From Ophiodon elongatus (lineage: Eukaryota; Chordata; Actinopteri; Perciformes; Hexagrammidae), in assembly GCA_016806645.1 (NCBI GenBank), contig JACSYO010000917.1, positions 207,501 through 271,500 on the forward strand: DNA of 64,000 nucleotides, given 5' to 3'. The notes beneath the pieces are model-generated. The model was given only the letters and a program-made list of their open reading frames with translations. It made no database searches and had not been told where the DNA came from. The translations under genes were made by a program, and so were the position numbers. Every line of letters begins with the position of its first letter. Position 1 is the first letter of the stretch. This document shows positions 1-10,573 of this stretch, piece by piece.

Positions 1-3000
1 TGGTGCGGCTGCTCAGACTGTACCAAAGAGTGAATCTATGGCACTGTTAAACTATGACTCTGTTAAATACACTCTGGTGGTCGATGAGCACGCTCAGTTA
101 GAGCTGGTCAGCCTCAAGGACTGCTTGCACAGTTACAATGAGCACAATGATGACAGTGATGCAGAGACGGTCTATCAGTCAGCCAATGAGGAGGAAGACC
201 CAGAGTATGAGGAGGAAAGGAAGAGGAGAGAGGAAGCAAGGAAGCAAGGTACAGATTTTTGTTTTAACATGGCTGAGCACTCTTCTGTCCCAAACAGTTC
301 ATTTAAGGTCATGAAGTTTAAGGGTTTATCCCTTTGGGAGCATGAATGTTCCATAAATTCCATAGTAATCTGCCTGTTAGGTTAAAGATATCTTGTGTAC
401 AAACTAAGTTTACAATTCGTCCTGACAGAAACTAAAACTCTATGAGTCATTCTATGAGTCACTTGACTGAAGACATTACCGACTCACGGGACTAACGACT
501 GGCGTGACATAACGTTTATTTAAGTTTAGCACAGGACATGAGCAGCAATCTCCTGGACGAAAGTCCTTTTTTCCAAACCCATCCACCTCCCCACCCACAC
601 TGCACTATCTTGCACGTTACACAATGCCAGTTGTGAGCATCGGTGTCATACGTCAAATTATTGATTTGAATAAGAATCTGTGTAATGTACAGCGACAGGG
701 TCATAATTTCTAAATGAACCCGTTCAGGGTGATTCGGGCTCACCCTGTCGGGGTTTCTTTTCAAAAACATTGACCTTCTCGCTGTACATTATTCTCGATA
801 TAATATCAATGATTCATTATGGTTAAGTTAGAGGAATGGTCGTGGGGTTACCCAAAACATTAGGAATGGTCTTCTAGGGACCATGAATATACACAACGGA
901 TTTAATGGCAATATTCTCAGCAGTTGCTGAAATTTTCAGCTCTGAATCCAAGAGTTGGAACGAGGGACAGACTTAGTGACTGACAGCCACAATACTGTCT
1001 TTAATAACCAAAACTATTCCAACTTTGGCTGAAAATTGAGTTTTCATGTAGAACCCCATTGGCCATAACAAGAGGCTAACTGAGATACTACATTTTTCAG
1101 GGCCTTCAAAACCACATTACCTAATGTTATTCTTACACGTTACACATGTGCAATAAATATCTGGGAGTGTACCTTTTGAAATAAGAGATAGACCCAAATG
1201 GCTCACGGTACACAACAACAATAGCAATAGACTTGGAAGGACCGATATGAATATGAAATACAGCCGACATCCCCTTGGCGACAAGAAGGTTTTTTTTGCA
1301 ACAAAAGAAAAACATTCATTTCAGCTTCATTTCAGTCTGTTAATCTAATGAAAGGATAATATTTCTTTGCATGCAAGATATGTATCTGTAACATCACTAG
1401 CGTGGGTGCACTCACGCTGCAAAGTTGAGGATTTCAAAACAATTCACTGTTTTCAAGGAATATTCTGTAGTATATGATAACATTAATAGAAGAAGCTTTA
1501 TTGGCAAGTATGTTTGGACAGACAAGTATGTGAAAGCACTAGCTAGCTCTGCTAGTGCTTTCACTTTTTTTGTTTATTTGTCCAATAAGGCATGATGGTT
1601 TACTTTAGTCAAAGAGGGCCCAATACCAAGCCTTGTGGAGCACCACACTAGATGACAGTGCATGTGTAGCTTCAGGACAGAAGATTGTCTGAAGTTGAAA
1701 TCAAACCTACACTATCTGTCTGCATGGTTCCTTGACTCTTGTTTATTGCTGCTAGTAGTTTAACTGTTCCTTGTTTTTGGCTCCAAGACCGAAGGAAAGA
1801 GGAGGAAAAAAGAAGAAAGGAGGAAGATGAGACTAAGAGGAGGAGGGAAGAGGATGTGAAGAGGAGGAGAGAGGCAGAGGTGAAAAGGAGGAGGGAAGTT
1901 GTGGCAAAGATCTCCAAGCAGTCCCAGGTAACGTCAACCACAACTTCAGAGGAAGAAGAGTCTAATGGAGGAAGGCCCGGAGCTTCGAGAAGTAAGAAGT
2001 TCCTCAACCTTTTTTCCAACAACAGCAGTCATTACAGCACTACAGGTTTGTATATTTTCAAAATGTTTAGGTTAAATAAAAAATAATTTTGAAATTAATA
2101 ATCATGCTTCTGTGAGTTTAGGCATAACAAAGCTAACTAGGGTTTTTAGATTGTCTGCAATTTGACATTGTACAGAGAGAAGTATAAGTTTATCAGGGTT
2201 ACAAGTATATTCACTGATGCAAAACATGATATAGTCTTGATTGGGTTTATATAATGGTTGGAAGTTCACTTTATTCATCACATTAAAGCATATTTTTGCT
2301 GATTGAGTATCCATGTTTGAAGCACTTTGTAACTTTGTTTTGGAAAGGTGCTGTATACATAAAGTACATCTTTATGTTGAAGCTTCCATTGTCACTGTGA
2401 AAAGAACTGACTTTAGAGACATTGGCAGTTCATTAATTGGAGGCAGTGAGGTTTTCTGAGCCAACATCAGGTGTAGCCATTTTGGTTTACTTCCAACCAA
2501 CAAGCTTTTTGTCATTTGTATGTCGCCATTTTTCACAAGTTCATATTATATCAAATTACATTTATTGGTCACATACACAATCCTGCACAGTACGAGAAAA
2601 TTCAATTATTTTGTCCCAGAAAGATATTAAAATTGTTAAAGGAATAGAATAGAATACTATAGAATGAAATATTCCAAATCAAATTTTATATTTTATATAA
2701 GAACTAAGAAACAAAAAATATATATATATACCAGTCCATATTAGTATAATTGTGGTAAGTAACTACTGAGAAAATGTCCACCACATTGCCATGTTAAATT
2801 TCAGTAAAGTTCCATGAATTGAAAGTCTCAAATCATTTTTGTTTTTACAATACTACATCCTCCCCGGGATATAAAGGCTTGGCTGACATTCTCAAGCCTT
2901 TAAATCCTCCCATTGGGACTCCTGCCACTGTATACTGGAATTAGTCAGTAGTTCCTGTCCTGCCTGAAACTGGTCCAGAATGTTGCAGCCGGGCTCCTCA

Positions 3001-5289
3001 CAGGTACCTGGAAGAGGGACCATATGAGCCACATTCCGGCCTCTCTTAACTGGCTGCCAGTCTGGTTCAGAATGTATTTAAAGGTTCTCCTGTTTCTCTA
3101 TAATGCCACTTATATTACACAACTCCTAAGCCCTTATTCTCCCTCCAGGTCCCTCAGGTCAGCTGACTTGGGGCTACTGGCACTCCCGCAATTTAAACTT
3201 AAGCGCACAGGTTACCGCTCCTTTGCTGTTTCAGTCCCTAGATTGTCAAACAGCATCAGATCTGCTATATGTTTATCTATTTTTTAGTTTTTTTAAACCA
3301 AAACAATCTGTCCACACCAGCGTTTCAGCACCGTTTTAGGAATAATCTCCGTTCATAATAACGCACCTGAAAACGCAAATCACGTGACGATTCACCTACA
3401 CTGGGCATGCGACATTAAGCCAATTATTAACTCTGCAGTTGGTTGCTTAGTTACAGAAAATACAACGTATTAGTGTACTTCCTATATTGTCTTGTTTGAT
3501 ACTTAAGATGTTCTTCTATATTTACAACACAAGCAATCAAAGTGACACATTTTGTGGAACAAACAAAGCTGCCCCTAGGTCTCGCCCTGTCTCTCTCACG
3601 TTTTCTCTTAAATCAAAGACTTTTGGTCAACATGCGTCTCTCACTCGTTTGCCCTCGGTTTCGTTGTTGTCTGTTCTCACACTCGTAGGGTGGCTGAAAC
3701 TCCCTGTCGTACTTGAGAGCAGCATTGATGCTTTTGTTCGTTTACAGTTTCTTTGTGAGCTTCACCATAGTTTTTTTTTTTAATTAAGCATAAGCCCTCA
3801 TAAAAGCCGTAAACCGGGCCTTCGAATGTCCGCTTCATAAAGGCTGATAACGACGCTCAACACGCTTCTCGCAAAGCGCTTGAATAATCGCTTGCCTCCT
3901 GCACATATAGGTAGTAGTAGTATTGTAAAATGCATACTTTAACTGCACAACAGCTGCTAGTATAGACAATAAGGTCAGCAACGCCTGTAATTCGTTATCC
4001 ATGTTGAATAAACCACAAGTAGTTGCTCGGTGATCAAGGCTAATGTTAGTTTTCTTTCTGGCAAGGTGACAAATCAAGGAAGGACATTGTGACTGCTAAG
4101 ACCCAATTAAGTAGCGAATGTGGGCGTCTGCATCATTGTTTTCAAAGGTCTTCATTTCCGCTCGTCCAGACTCAAATGCAACCCCTGTGTTCTCAAACCA
4201 AAACGGAGCAGCGTTCTCAAATGCCTCCATTCAGGGGATCTAAAAGGCCAGAGTGGAGTGGACCCTTGGTGTAAACTAAGCAAAAGATGTGTTTTTAAAC
4301 TAGACACGTAGTAGTGGGGATGTACCCTGATTTCTCAAAACATACTTTTGAATCCTCCTGGTGTTGTTTATTTGTGCCTTAGAGCTGTGTGCATTAATGG
4401 TTATGTCGGTATTTCTTTTACGTGTGATTTTAATCTACCTGTTCAGGTCTGTGCAGAACTTTTCAAACGTGGATTGCTTTTAAATGTGCTTTATGAATAG
4501 ATTTGATATTGACTTTGAGGGCCTCCAAGTTTAAGGGGTGGGAGTGGTGGCGTACCTCGGCATCTTTTTTCACACTGCTACCAGAAGTAGTCGAGGCCAA
4601 TATTTTCCAATTCCACCACAAAGGAACTCTAAGCATTTTCATGGTGGTGGCCATTTGAAATCTCCATTCCTCAGTAAGCGTCAAAATTGGAGAACTTGCT
4701 TTTGTGTTTTTACCATGAATGGATCATATGATACGATTGTGATATAACATCAATGCTGTATCGTTCAGGTGCTGGGTCATTTGGTGTGTTCTCCTGTGTT
4801 TTGGATGGAGTGGAGAGACCACAGAGCCACAGAGCTGTCTACAGGTCAAAACATGAACATACACAAACTAATTGTGACATGTCCAAATAAACCCATGAGA
4901 CTGAAATCTGTACATTTTGTAGGTTTGTCCCCCGTCATGCAGATGAGCTGTACCTAGAAAAAGATGATCCAGTGTTAATGCTGGACCAGTCTGAGGACCT
5001 GTGGTGTCAGGGTTACAACATGAGGACTGGAGCTACTGGCATCTTCCCTGCCTTCTATGCTGTCAGAGTGGCTAAAGATATTAACCAAGGTACATTGCAA
5101 AAAACTGTCATGAAAAAATAGAATAGCACTACCATCAACAACATCTTATAATTAAAGTTTCTTTTTTTCTCCTTTGTTCTCGCAGTCCAGAAAGATGGTT
5201 GGATTGACCAGTTCCTGGTGCAATTCCTGGGTTCAGTTCAGGTCCCAATCCACAAGGGGACTGACATGCTTTGTGCTGCGATGCAGAAG

Positions 5290-5327
<38 letters not shown>

Positions 5328-5432
5328 TACCACACAACCTAACCATACCATGTGACAACTGTGGAGGTATTGTTGGAGTAACACACCTGAGCACCTGTGA
5401 CAGTGGAATTTGTAGTTAACGCATGCACGCAC

Positions 5433-5511
<79 letters not shown>

Positions 5512-8500
5512 CGTTACACTAACAAGTCTTGGTTATGCTAGGTTATTCTCCTCAAACAGACACGAAGCTAGCAACAATAAGCTAAGTTAACTAACGTTAA
5601 TAAAAGCTTAGCCAATGGGGAAGCTTCACTGAAAAAAGTAGCGCTAGTTTGTGTATAGTATGAAAAGTATGAAACTCCCTAAATATTTTTACACACGTGT
5701 GACTATTTTCCATTGTTACAAGTGTTTAAGCGTTTTGCTCCAATAATACTGCTATACTTCCACATTGAGCATGTGGCGAGTGGGCATCTGAAAAGTGGCT
5801 CCTAAAAATGGATCAACTTTCCCCACAAAGTTTCCAAAGTTTTTCCAAGTAAGTGTCACTTGGTAGAAAAATTATTTAGAAAAGTAAACGATAAATCTTG
5901 ACTAGACATGTGTTCATTCCGTAGCTATACCTTCGAAAATAAATGTAATTTGAATATAGCCCGCAAAATCAATTTGTATTTATTCCATGTAATCCTCATG
6001 TAAAAGGATATAAAAACAGACCTTTTTGGAAAATGCACTAAAAGTGAGGAATAACATTTTGTAAGATATCATACGAACCGTTGTATGAGGATACATTGAA
6101 CAGGACAACCCAAAAACTACCAAACTCACATGGCAGGACGGTGAGCATGGAAGCTACCTGGGTTAGCCCAGAGCTACTTCATACGTGTGTCATTGGCCCA
6201 CCTCGGCCCACAGGTGGGCCAATGAACCAAATGAAAACTTTTAGTGGGAAATTTCATTCATCTCTGCCTCCACCTATTGCATGGAGGGCGGAGTGAGAAA
6301 ATCTTAAAGCCAAGACAAATAAAACCCAACCTGTCTGAGATTTGGGTGAACTGGCCCTTTAACTGACTCAGTGTGCTATACACGTGGAACGCTGTGCCTG
6401 TTGCAGCTGTAATCACTGTGTTTCCTTCACCGGGTACAAATCCTTATTAAGAACATTACAGCACCTTTAAAGCTCCAGTTTAGTTTAGTTTGTAAAGAGA
6501 CACGTTCTTTCCTTTCACCTCATGCTTTACATTATACTTTTACTTTGCAGCAGGTGAAAAAAGATGGTCAAATTATTTTATTGATTTCTTGTGGGGAAAT
6601 GAGCGACTAGGAGTTCTGAATAATAGTTTGTTTTGAACCAAAATTCTAGATGATCAAGTAACTGTACAAACATGCTCACCTACCTTCACACCAGCTAATG
6701 TATTCTGTTAGAATTCAACAGTTACGAGGACATTTTCCTGAGAATATTCAGCAAAGAGTGGAACAATACAAACTTCCAGTGGCTGTTACAGGCCTCAGTA
6801 CTTCTGCTAACTAGGTTCAGGATAGTTTATTTGGCCAAATGAAAAACCAGTGGGGACCTCGTCACTTGTGTATTTTTCTATATATTCATATTTATTATTA
6901 TCCCATTATTTATTTACCGAACTGATGATCCAACATACACACCCACTTCACGGCGGGATTCTCCCCGTATTTGAGTCTCAACCCTCCCTAGGGGCCAGCG
7001 TTTTACCCGGCCTTCGAGTGTGGCCGTCACAACCATAAACATCATGGTCAGATGATAATGACCCTAAGACTGGCCTAACACTACTGACCCATCTAAAATA
7101 TATTTGTTGAAACCAGACCATGCTGCTGATGGTCAAAGCTCCCCAGGTATGTTTATTGACTGATTCACTGATTGTTTGTGTTTACAGGTGGCGTCTAACA
7201 GGCGGTTAGCAGGTCAGCGTCCTTCAGCCTGTGTGCTGGAGGTTAGTGTAAAGGGCGTGAAGATCAGTGTCCAAGACCAGTGTCACTCTGCACATAGGGT
7301 ACGTGCACTACACATCTACCTACCAACCTTCCCTCCTTCCTTCTTAAGTTTCAAACCTTTTTAAATCCAGTCACCTGCTGCAGGTAATTATGATGTTGGC
7401 AATAAGTTACTTTACTGTAGTTAGGTGTAGCGCTGTATAGTGGCAATCAGCAGTAACTACAAGCTACTCAAAAAAGGTAATATTAATGTCTACTTTGACA
7501 AGTTGGATAAATATCCCGGATAGAACATTTTGGACTTAAAACATTCAAAGTTCTACGTCTCACTCTGTGTGTCCGTCTATCAGGGGGACCAGTGTTTCCA
7601 CTTCTTCCAGTTAAAGAACATCTCGTTCTGTGGCTGTCATCCAAAACACAGCAAGTGAGTCGGGCCACTTGAAGCGTTACTCGATCTAATCGATTCCTAT
7701 ACTTGCATGAGCAGGTTTTTCCCTCGACAAATATTAGTAAATGCACCTCTGAACTGTACATTTCCTGAGTAATGCTGATCATTCCACTGCAGGTATTTTG
7801 GTATCATCACTAAACATCCTGACCAACAGCGCTTTGCCTGTCATGTGATGATGTCCGAGACAACGTTACATCCTCTGGCCGAGTCTGTAGGGTAAGACCT
7901 ATTGTATTGTATGCTGTATTCTTTTCTATTCTGTTGTATACATAGTTTCTGACTTTTACTATTGGATATGCATATCTGATCAGGGCCAGTGGTAGAAAGT
8001 ACGCCGAAAGTAACATTAAGTACTTGACCTTCATTTGAGTATCTCTGGTTTTTGCTACTTTGTACTTCTACTCCATTACACAGGAAAATATTGTAATGGC
8101 TCCACCATACTTCATGTACTCCCCTAGGTTATATTTATTTAAAAGCAAGAGTTACTAGAAACTTCGCTTATTAAGATTTTACATACAAAACATGTGATCA
8201 GCTTCTTAACAGGGAAGCATATAAATTAAACACAATAACAGTATAAAAAGTATTTTAATCCATCTTGACCAGGTGTGGCATTGAAAGGCTGCTTACATTA
8301 CCATTACATTATATAATATAATGGTTTTAACAACGTAAAACTCTGCATAATAAGTGCTTATTTTCTTGATTTCTTATTTTGCTACTAAACTGTAAAATGC
8401 AGATATAAAGGAATATTTTTACATTGAGCTATTGCTTCTTTTACTTAAAGATACCGTGAGGAACTTTTTACTAGTCATGCAACAGTTGCTTCCTGCTGGG

Positions 8501-8885
8501 AGCAAACAACGACACCACGCTGCTGGAGACGCTTTGGAACAAATTTCTGGGACAAAATTACGTTAAAAACAAATGTTAGGTCGAAGCAACAAAACCACAA
8601 GGTGGCGTCGAACCCCGGTCTCGTGGTCAAAAGTCCTGTGTTGGTGACTATTTCACCTGTATATAATTATATCTATAATTATATTATTTATTATAATAAT
8701 ATTTATAATGCTCGTCAGGCCAGTGGGAGAGTGTCAGATGATACAACGTAACAGATGTGTGCTGTCATCTCCTCTGTCATTTTGTTTTATTCTCCTCTCT
8801 GGTGTCCCACAGGAGGGCATTCCAGCAGTATTACAAGGAGAACATTGGCTACTCCTGTCCCACTGAAGACATCTTCATTGAGTAA
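1..8885 (+). CDS. mapk8ip1: JNK-interacting protein 1 (JIP1), 3' part, 9 exons visible
   Basis: Scaffold that binds JNK, MKK7 and mixed-lineage kinases and links cargo such as APP to kinesin-1 light chain. The coding exons I assign are <2-248, 1788-2045, 4769-4844, 4923-5089, 5186-5289, 7188-7298, 7584-7654, 7793-7891 and 8813-8885 (TAA). All have AG/GT borders and join in one frame to 401 codons. Exon 1 contains the JIP1/2 signature YDSVKYTLVVDEHAQLELVS. Exon 2 ends with the conserved SKKFLNLF. Exons 3-4 encode the SH3 domain (FVPRHADELYLE, GYNMRTGATGIFPAFYA). Exons 5-9 encode the PTB domain (FLGSVQVP, LCAAMQK, HFFQLKNISFCGCHP, ESVGRAFQQYY) and the tail CPTEDIFIE. The N-terminal JNK-binding region lies upstream of the window. 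JIP1 rather than JIP2 is chosen mainly from synteny with cstpp1 and ckap5; which teleost duplicate (a or b) cannot be told. Confidence 0.9.
182..1923 (+). other. mapk8ip1: ER/K-rich charged segment of JIP1 spanning the exon 1-2 junction
   Basis: The end of exon 1 (182-248) and the first half of exon 2 (1788-1923) together encode about 65 residues that are almost all Glu, Lys and Arg, in blocks such as EEERKRREEARK and KRRREAEVKRRRE. No proline or glycine occurs after the DPEYEEE start. This composition predicts a long stable helix, either a coiled coil or a single alpha-helix. As I recall it, the matching part of human JIP1 is acidic and proline-containing, so the segment looks like a lineage-specific insert or replacement. 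It sits between the TLVVDEHAQLELVS block and the SH3 domain. Confidence 0.7.
249..1787 (+). other. mapk8ip1 intron 1; no gene seen
   Basis: Intron between exon 1 (donor GTACAG) and exon 2 (acceptor CCAAG). I see no reading frame of merit and no recognisable transposon protein in it. At about 1528-1564 the hairpin-like pair GAAAGCACTAGC / GCTAGTGCTTTC occurs, only about 8 bases apart. Confidence 0.5.
2880..3290 (+). mobile_element. Non-LTR retrotransposon (L2/Rex-like) relic, RT C-terminus
   Basis: In mapk8ip1 intron 2, the plus strand reads LNWLPVWFRMYLKVLLFLYN and then SPYSPSRSLRSADLGLLALP. These are recognisable as the conserved C-terminal end of fish LINE reverse transcriptases (compare LHWLPVRFRI, PSRSLRSSD). 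The upstream sequence (2955-3020) continues the same domain in a shifted frame (VAARVL-like). Only a few hundred bases remain, without the polymerase active-site motifs, so the copy is dead. Confidence 0.65.
3295..4315. repeat. Possible non-autonomous DNA transposon in mapk8ip1 intron 2
   Basis: The block starts with a segment containing GTCCACACCAGCG and GCACCGTTTTAGG and ends with sequence of the type AAACGGAGCAGCGTTCTCAAA and GTGTTTTTAAACTAGACACG. This resembles fish elements whose ends carry GTCCACACT..CGTTTTCA inverted repeats. I could not pair exact termini or find target-site duplications. The call rests on family resemblance only. Confidence 0.3.
5292..5325. repeat. (CA)17 microsatellite abutting a 5' splice site
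   Basis: A pure CA tract begins two bases into mapk8ip1 intron 5: the exon ends ATGCAGAAG and the intron opens GTACACAC. CA-rich RNA next to a donor site is a known binding context for hnRNP L. Confidence 0.95.
5435..5507. repeat. (CA)n microsatellite, about 73 bp, one interruption
   Basis: A second CA tract in mapk8ip1 intron 5, about 110 bp after the first, interrupted once by AGA. Long frames across it are artefacts of the repeat. Confidence 0.95.
7986..8465. mobile_element. hAT-type MITE fragment in the last mapk8ip1 intron
   Basis: The sequence opens with CAGTGGTAGAAAGTAC and continues with TACTTCTACTCCATTACA, AAGATTTTACATACAAAAC and ACAGTATAAAAAGTA. These match the widespread teleost hAT MITE whose ends read CAGTGGTGGAAAGTAAC. 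I do not see the right inverted repeat before exon 9, so the copy looks truncated. Confidence 0.6.
8575..8640 (-). repeat. Possible tRNA-like SINE head
   Basis: On the minus strand the sequence contains CCGGGGTTCGACGCCACC, which resembles an RNA polymerase III B box (GGTTCGANNCC) at the 3' end of a tRNA-like fold. It is preceded by a plausible anticodon-arm region. No clear A box was confirmed, so the call is tentative. Confidence 0.3.
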
Positions 8886-10508
8886 CACCTCTCCCCCATC
8901 CACATTATGTATTGAATACTCACTATGTGCATGTAAGCTTGGTCTTACACAGCAAACTGAACCCCTCATTTGTCAGAGTACTTGCATGGTGGATTTCTCT
9001 TCTTACCTGCATCCAGTGATACTGCAAGTTGTTTCTTACTTTAGCCATGTCACAATATAAATACCTCTATGGATGGATTGGATCACATGAGCTGTTCCAT
9101 ACACTGAGAACAAATATGACATAAACCCTACCTAAATTCAAATACAAATATGTGATTGATATATTTTATGGGTTATGTGACTACATGTAGATATTGGATG
9201 TAAAACCATATTGACAGCCTTCAGGACTATGGAGTTAATTTAATGACAGAATCTTTATGACATCAAATTGTGAACTTGCAACCATTGGTGAAATGTATAA
9301 TAATTTATCAGTGACAGTTTTGGTAATTGATTAACCATTTAAGTCATGTATGAAAAAGCAAGAGTTAGCCGCTATGTTAGCAGCTCGGTGAGGTTGTGCT
9401 TCGGCACAGCAGTGCTTAAACTTACTGTAAATGCTCATTTCAGCATGCTAACATGTGCACAATGACAATGTTTATCATGTCAGCAGCTAACATCGGTTAA
9501 ACACAAAGCTGGGGCTGATGGGAATGTCATTCATTTTGCAGGTTTTTTTGGTCATAAACCAAACTAGATGAAACGTCAGCTGTTACAATTGATGTGAATG
9601 TCTGTAAAAGACTATCTATCTAATATTTGTTACGATATTTTAGTCTGTAAAAAATGTTGGGCCGACACTGACATCTGTAAAACCTCACCTGTGGCTAATG
9701 ATTTGCTGCTTTTCTCTGTCATGTAATGGATATTGAATATGTGTGTGTTTATGGACTGTTGGTCAGACAAGATAAACAATTTGAAAACATCACCATGAGC
9801 TCTGCGAACTTATAATGAACCTCATTTTTGACATTTCATAAACTGATTCGTCAATCAAATGAAAAAAAAAAAAACACTAGTCAATTAAAAAAAAAATTCT
9901 TTACAACAATATCTAAATAATTTGATCTGTTGTCACATTTTATGTCTTTGTGTGATGAATGCACTTGAGTGAAAAGGGTCTCTATCTGTAGCTTGAGTTC
10001 TAGTTTGTGTACATATGACAAACAGCCCATTCTTACTTCTACTGACTGCTTTGTGCTCATTCTGACGGTCACATGTGGTTAGAAATCAAGCACTCAAATT
10101 TGTTTTAATTCCAGTCTCTAAACTTGGGTATTTCGATGTAAAAGTAGGACCATTTTGTTGACTAAAAGGAAAATTTAGTTAGAAGACACATTTTGCAATT
10201 AACTTATGTATTCATTTAAGTAGAATGAAAAGTAATGAAAAGTTATGTAAGATTTGTATGTAATATATCTGTTTTAGCTGCCTAAATAATTGGAGAAGAG
10301 GATCTCCCTTAGTTAACATTCATCCTCTTGACCAAAATGAATTTCTAACGTTGATTATGCATAGATCAGCCATGTTAGTGATCAAAGTAAACAAACTAGA
10401 ATTCCAGGCACAGATATTTTGATGTGAATTGCAGCTTTAACACAGTGTCAAATTATGTTGAACCAGTTTCAGGTGTTTGAGAGAATTCAATTTATAGATG
10501 TTGCTGCA

Positions 10509-10573
10509 TACACCAGCCTGGAATCAAACCCAGGTTAAATTGCCTGGAAGGCAGCTAAGTTAACCACCAACAC
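10509..10573 (-). pseudogene. Decayed tRNA-Gly(UCC)-like sequence
   Basis: Read on the minus strand, the segment starts GTGTTGGTGGTTAACTTAGC, has an anticodon arm CTGCCTTCCAGGCAA with TCC in the loop, and ends with a T arm CTGGGTTTGATTCCAGG. These match nuclear tRNA-Gly(UCC) in order. The D-arm is shortened by several bases, the B box has T for C (GGTTTGATTCC), and the acceptor stem is imperfect. It therefore looks like a tRNA pseudogene or a tRNA-derived retroposon. Confidence 0.6.
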
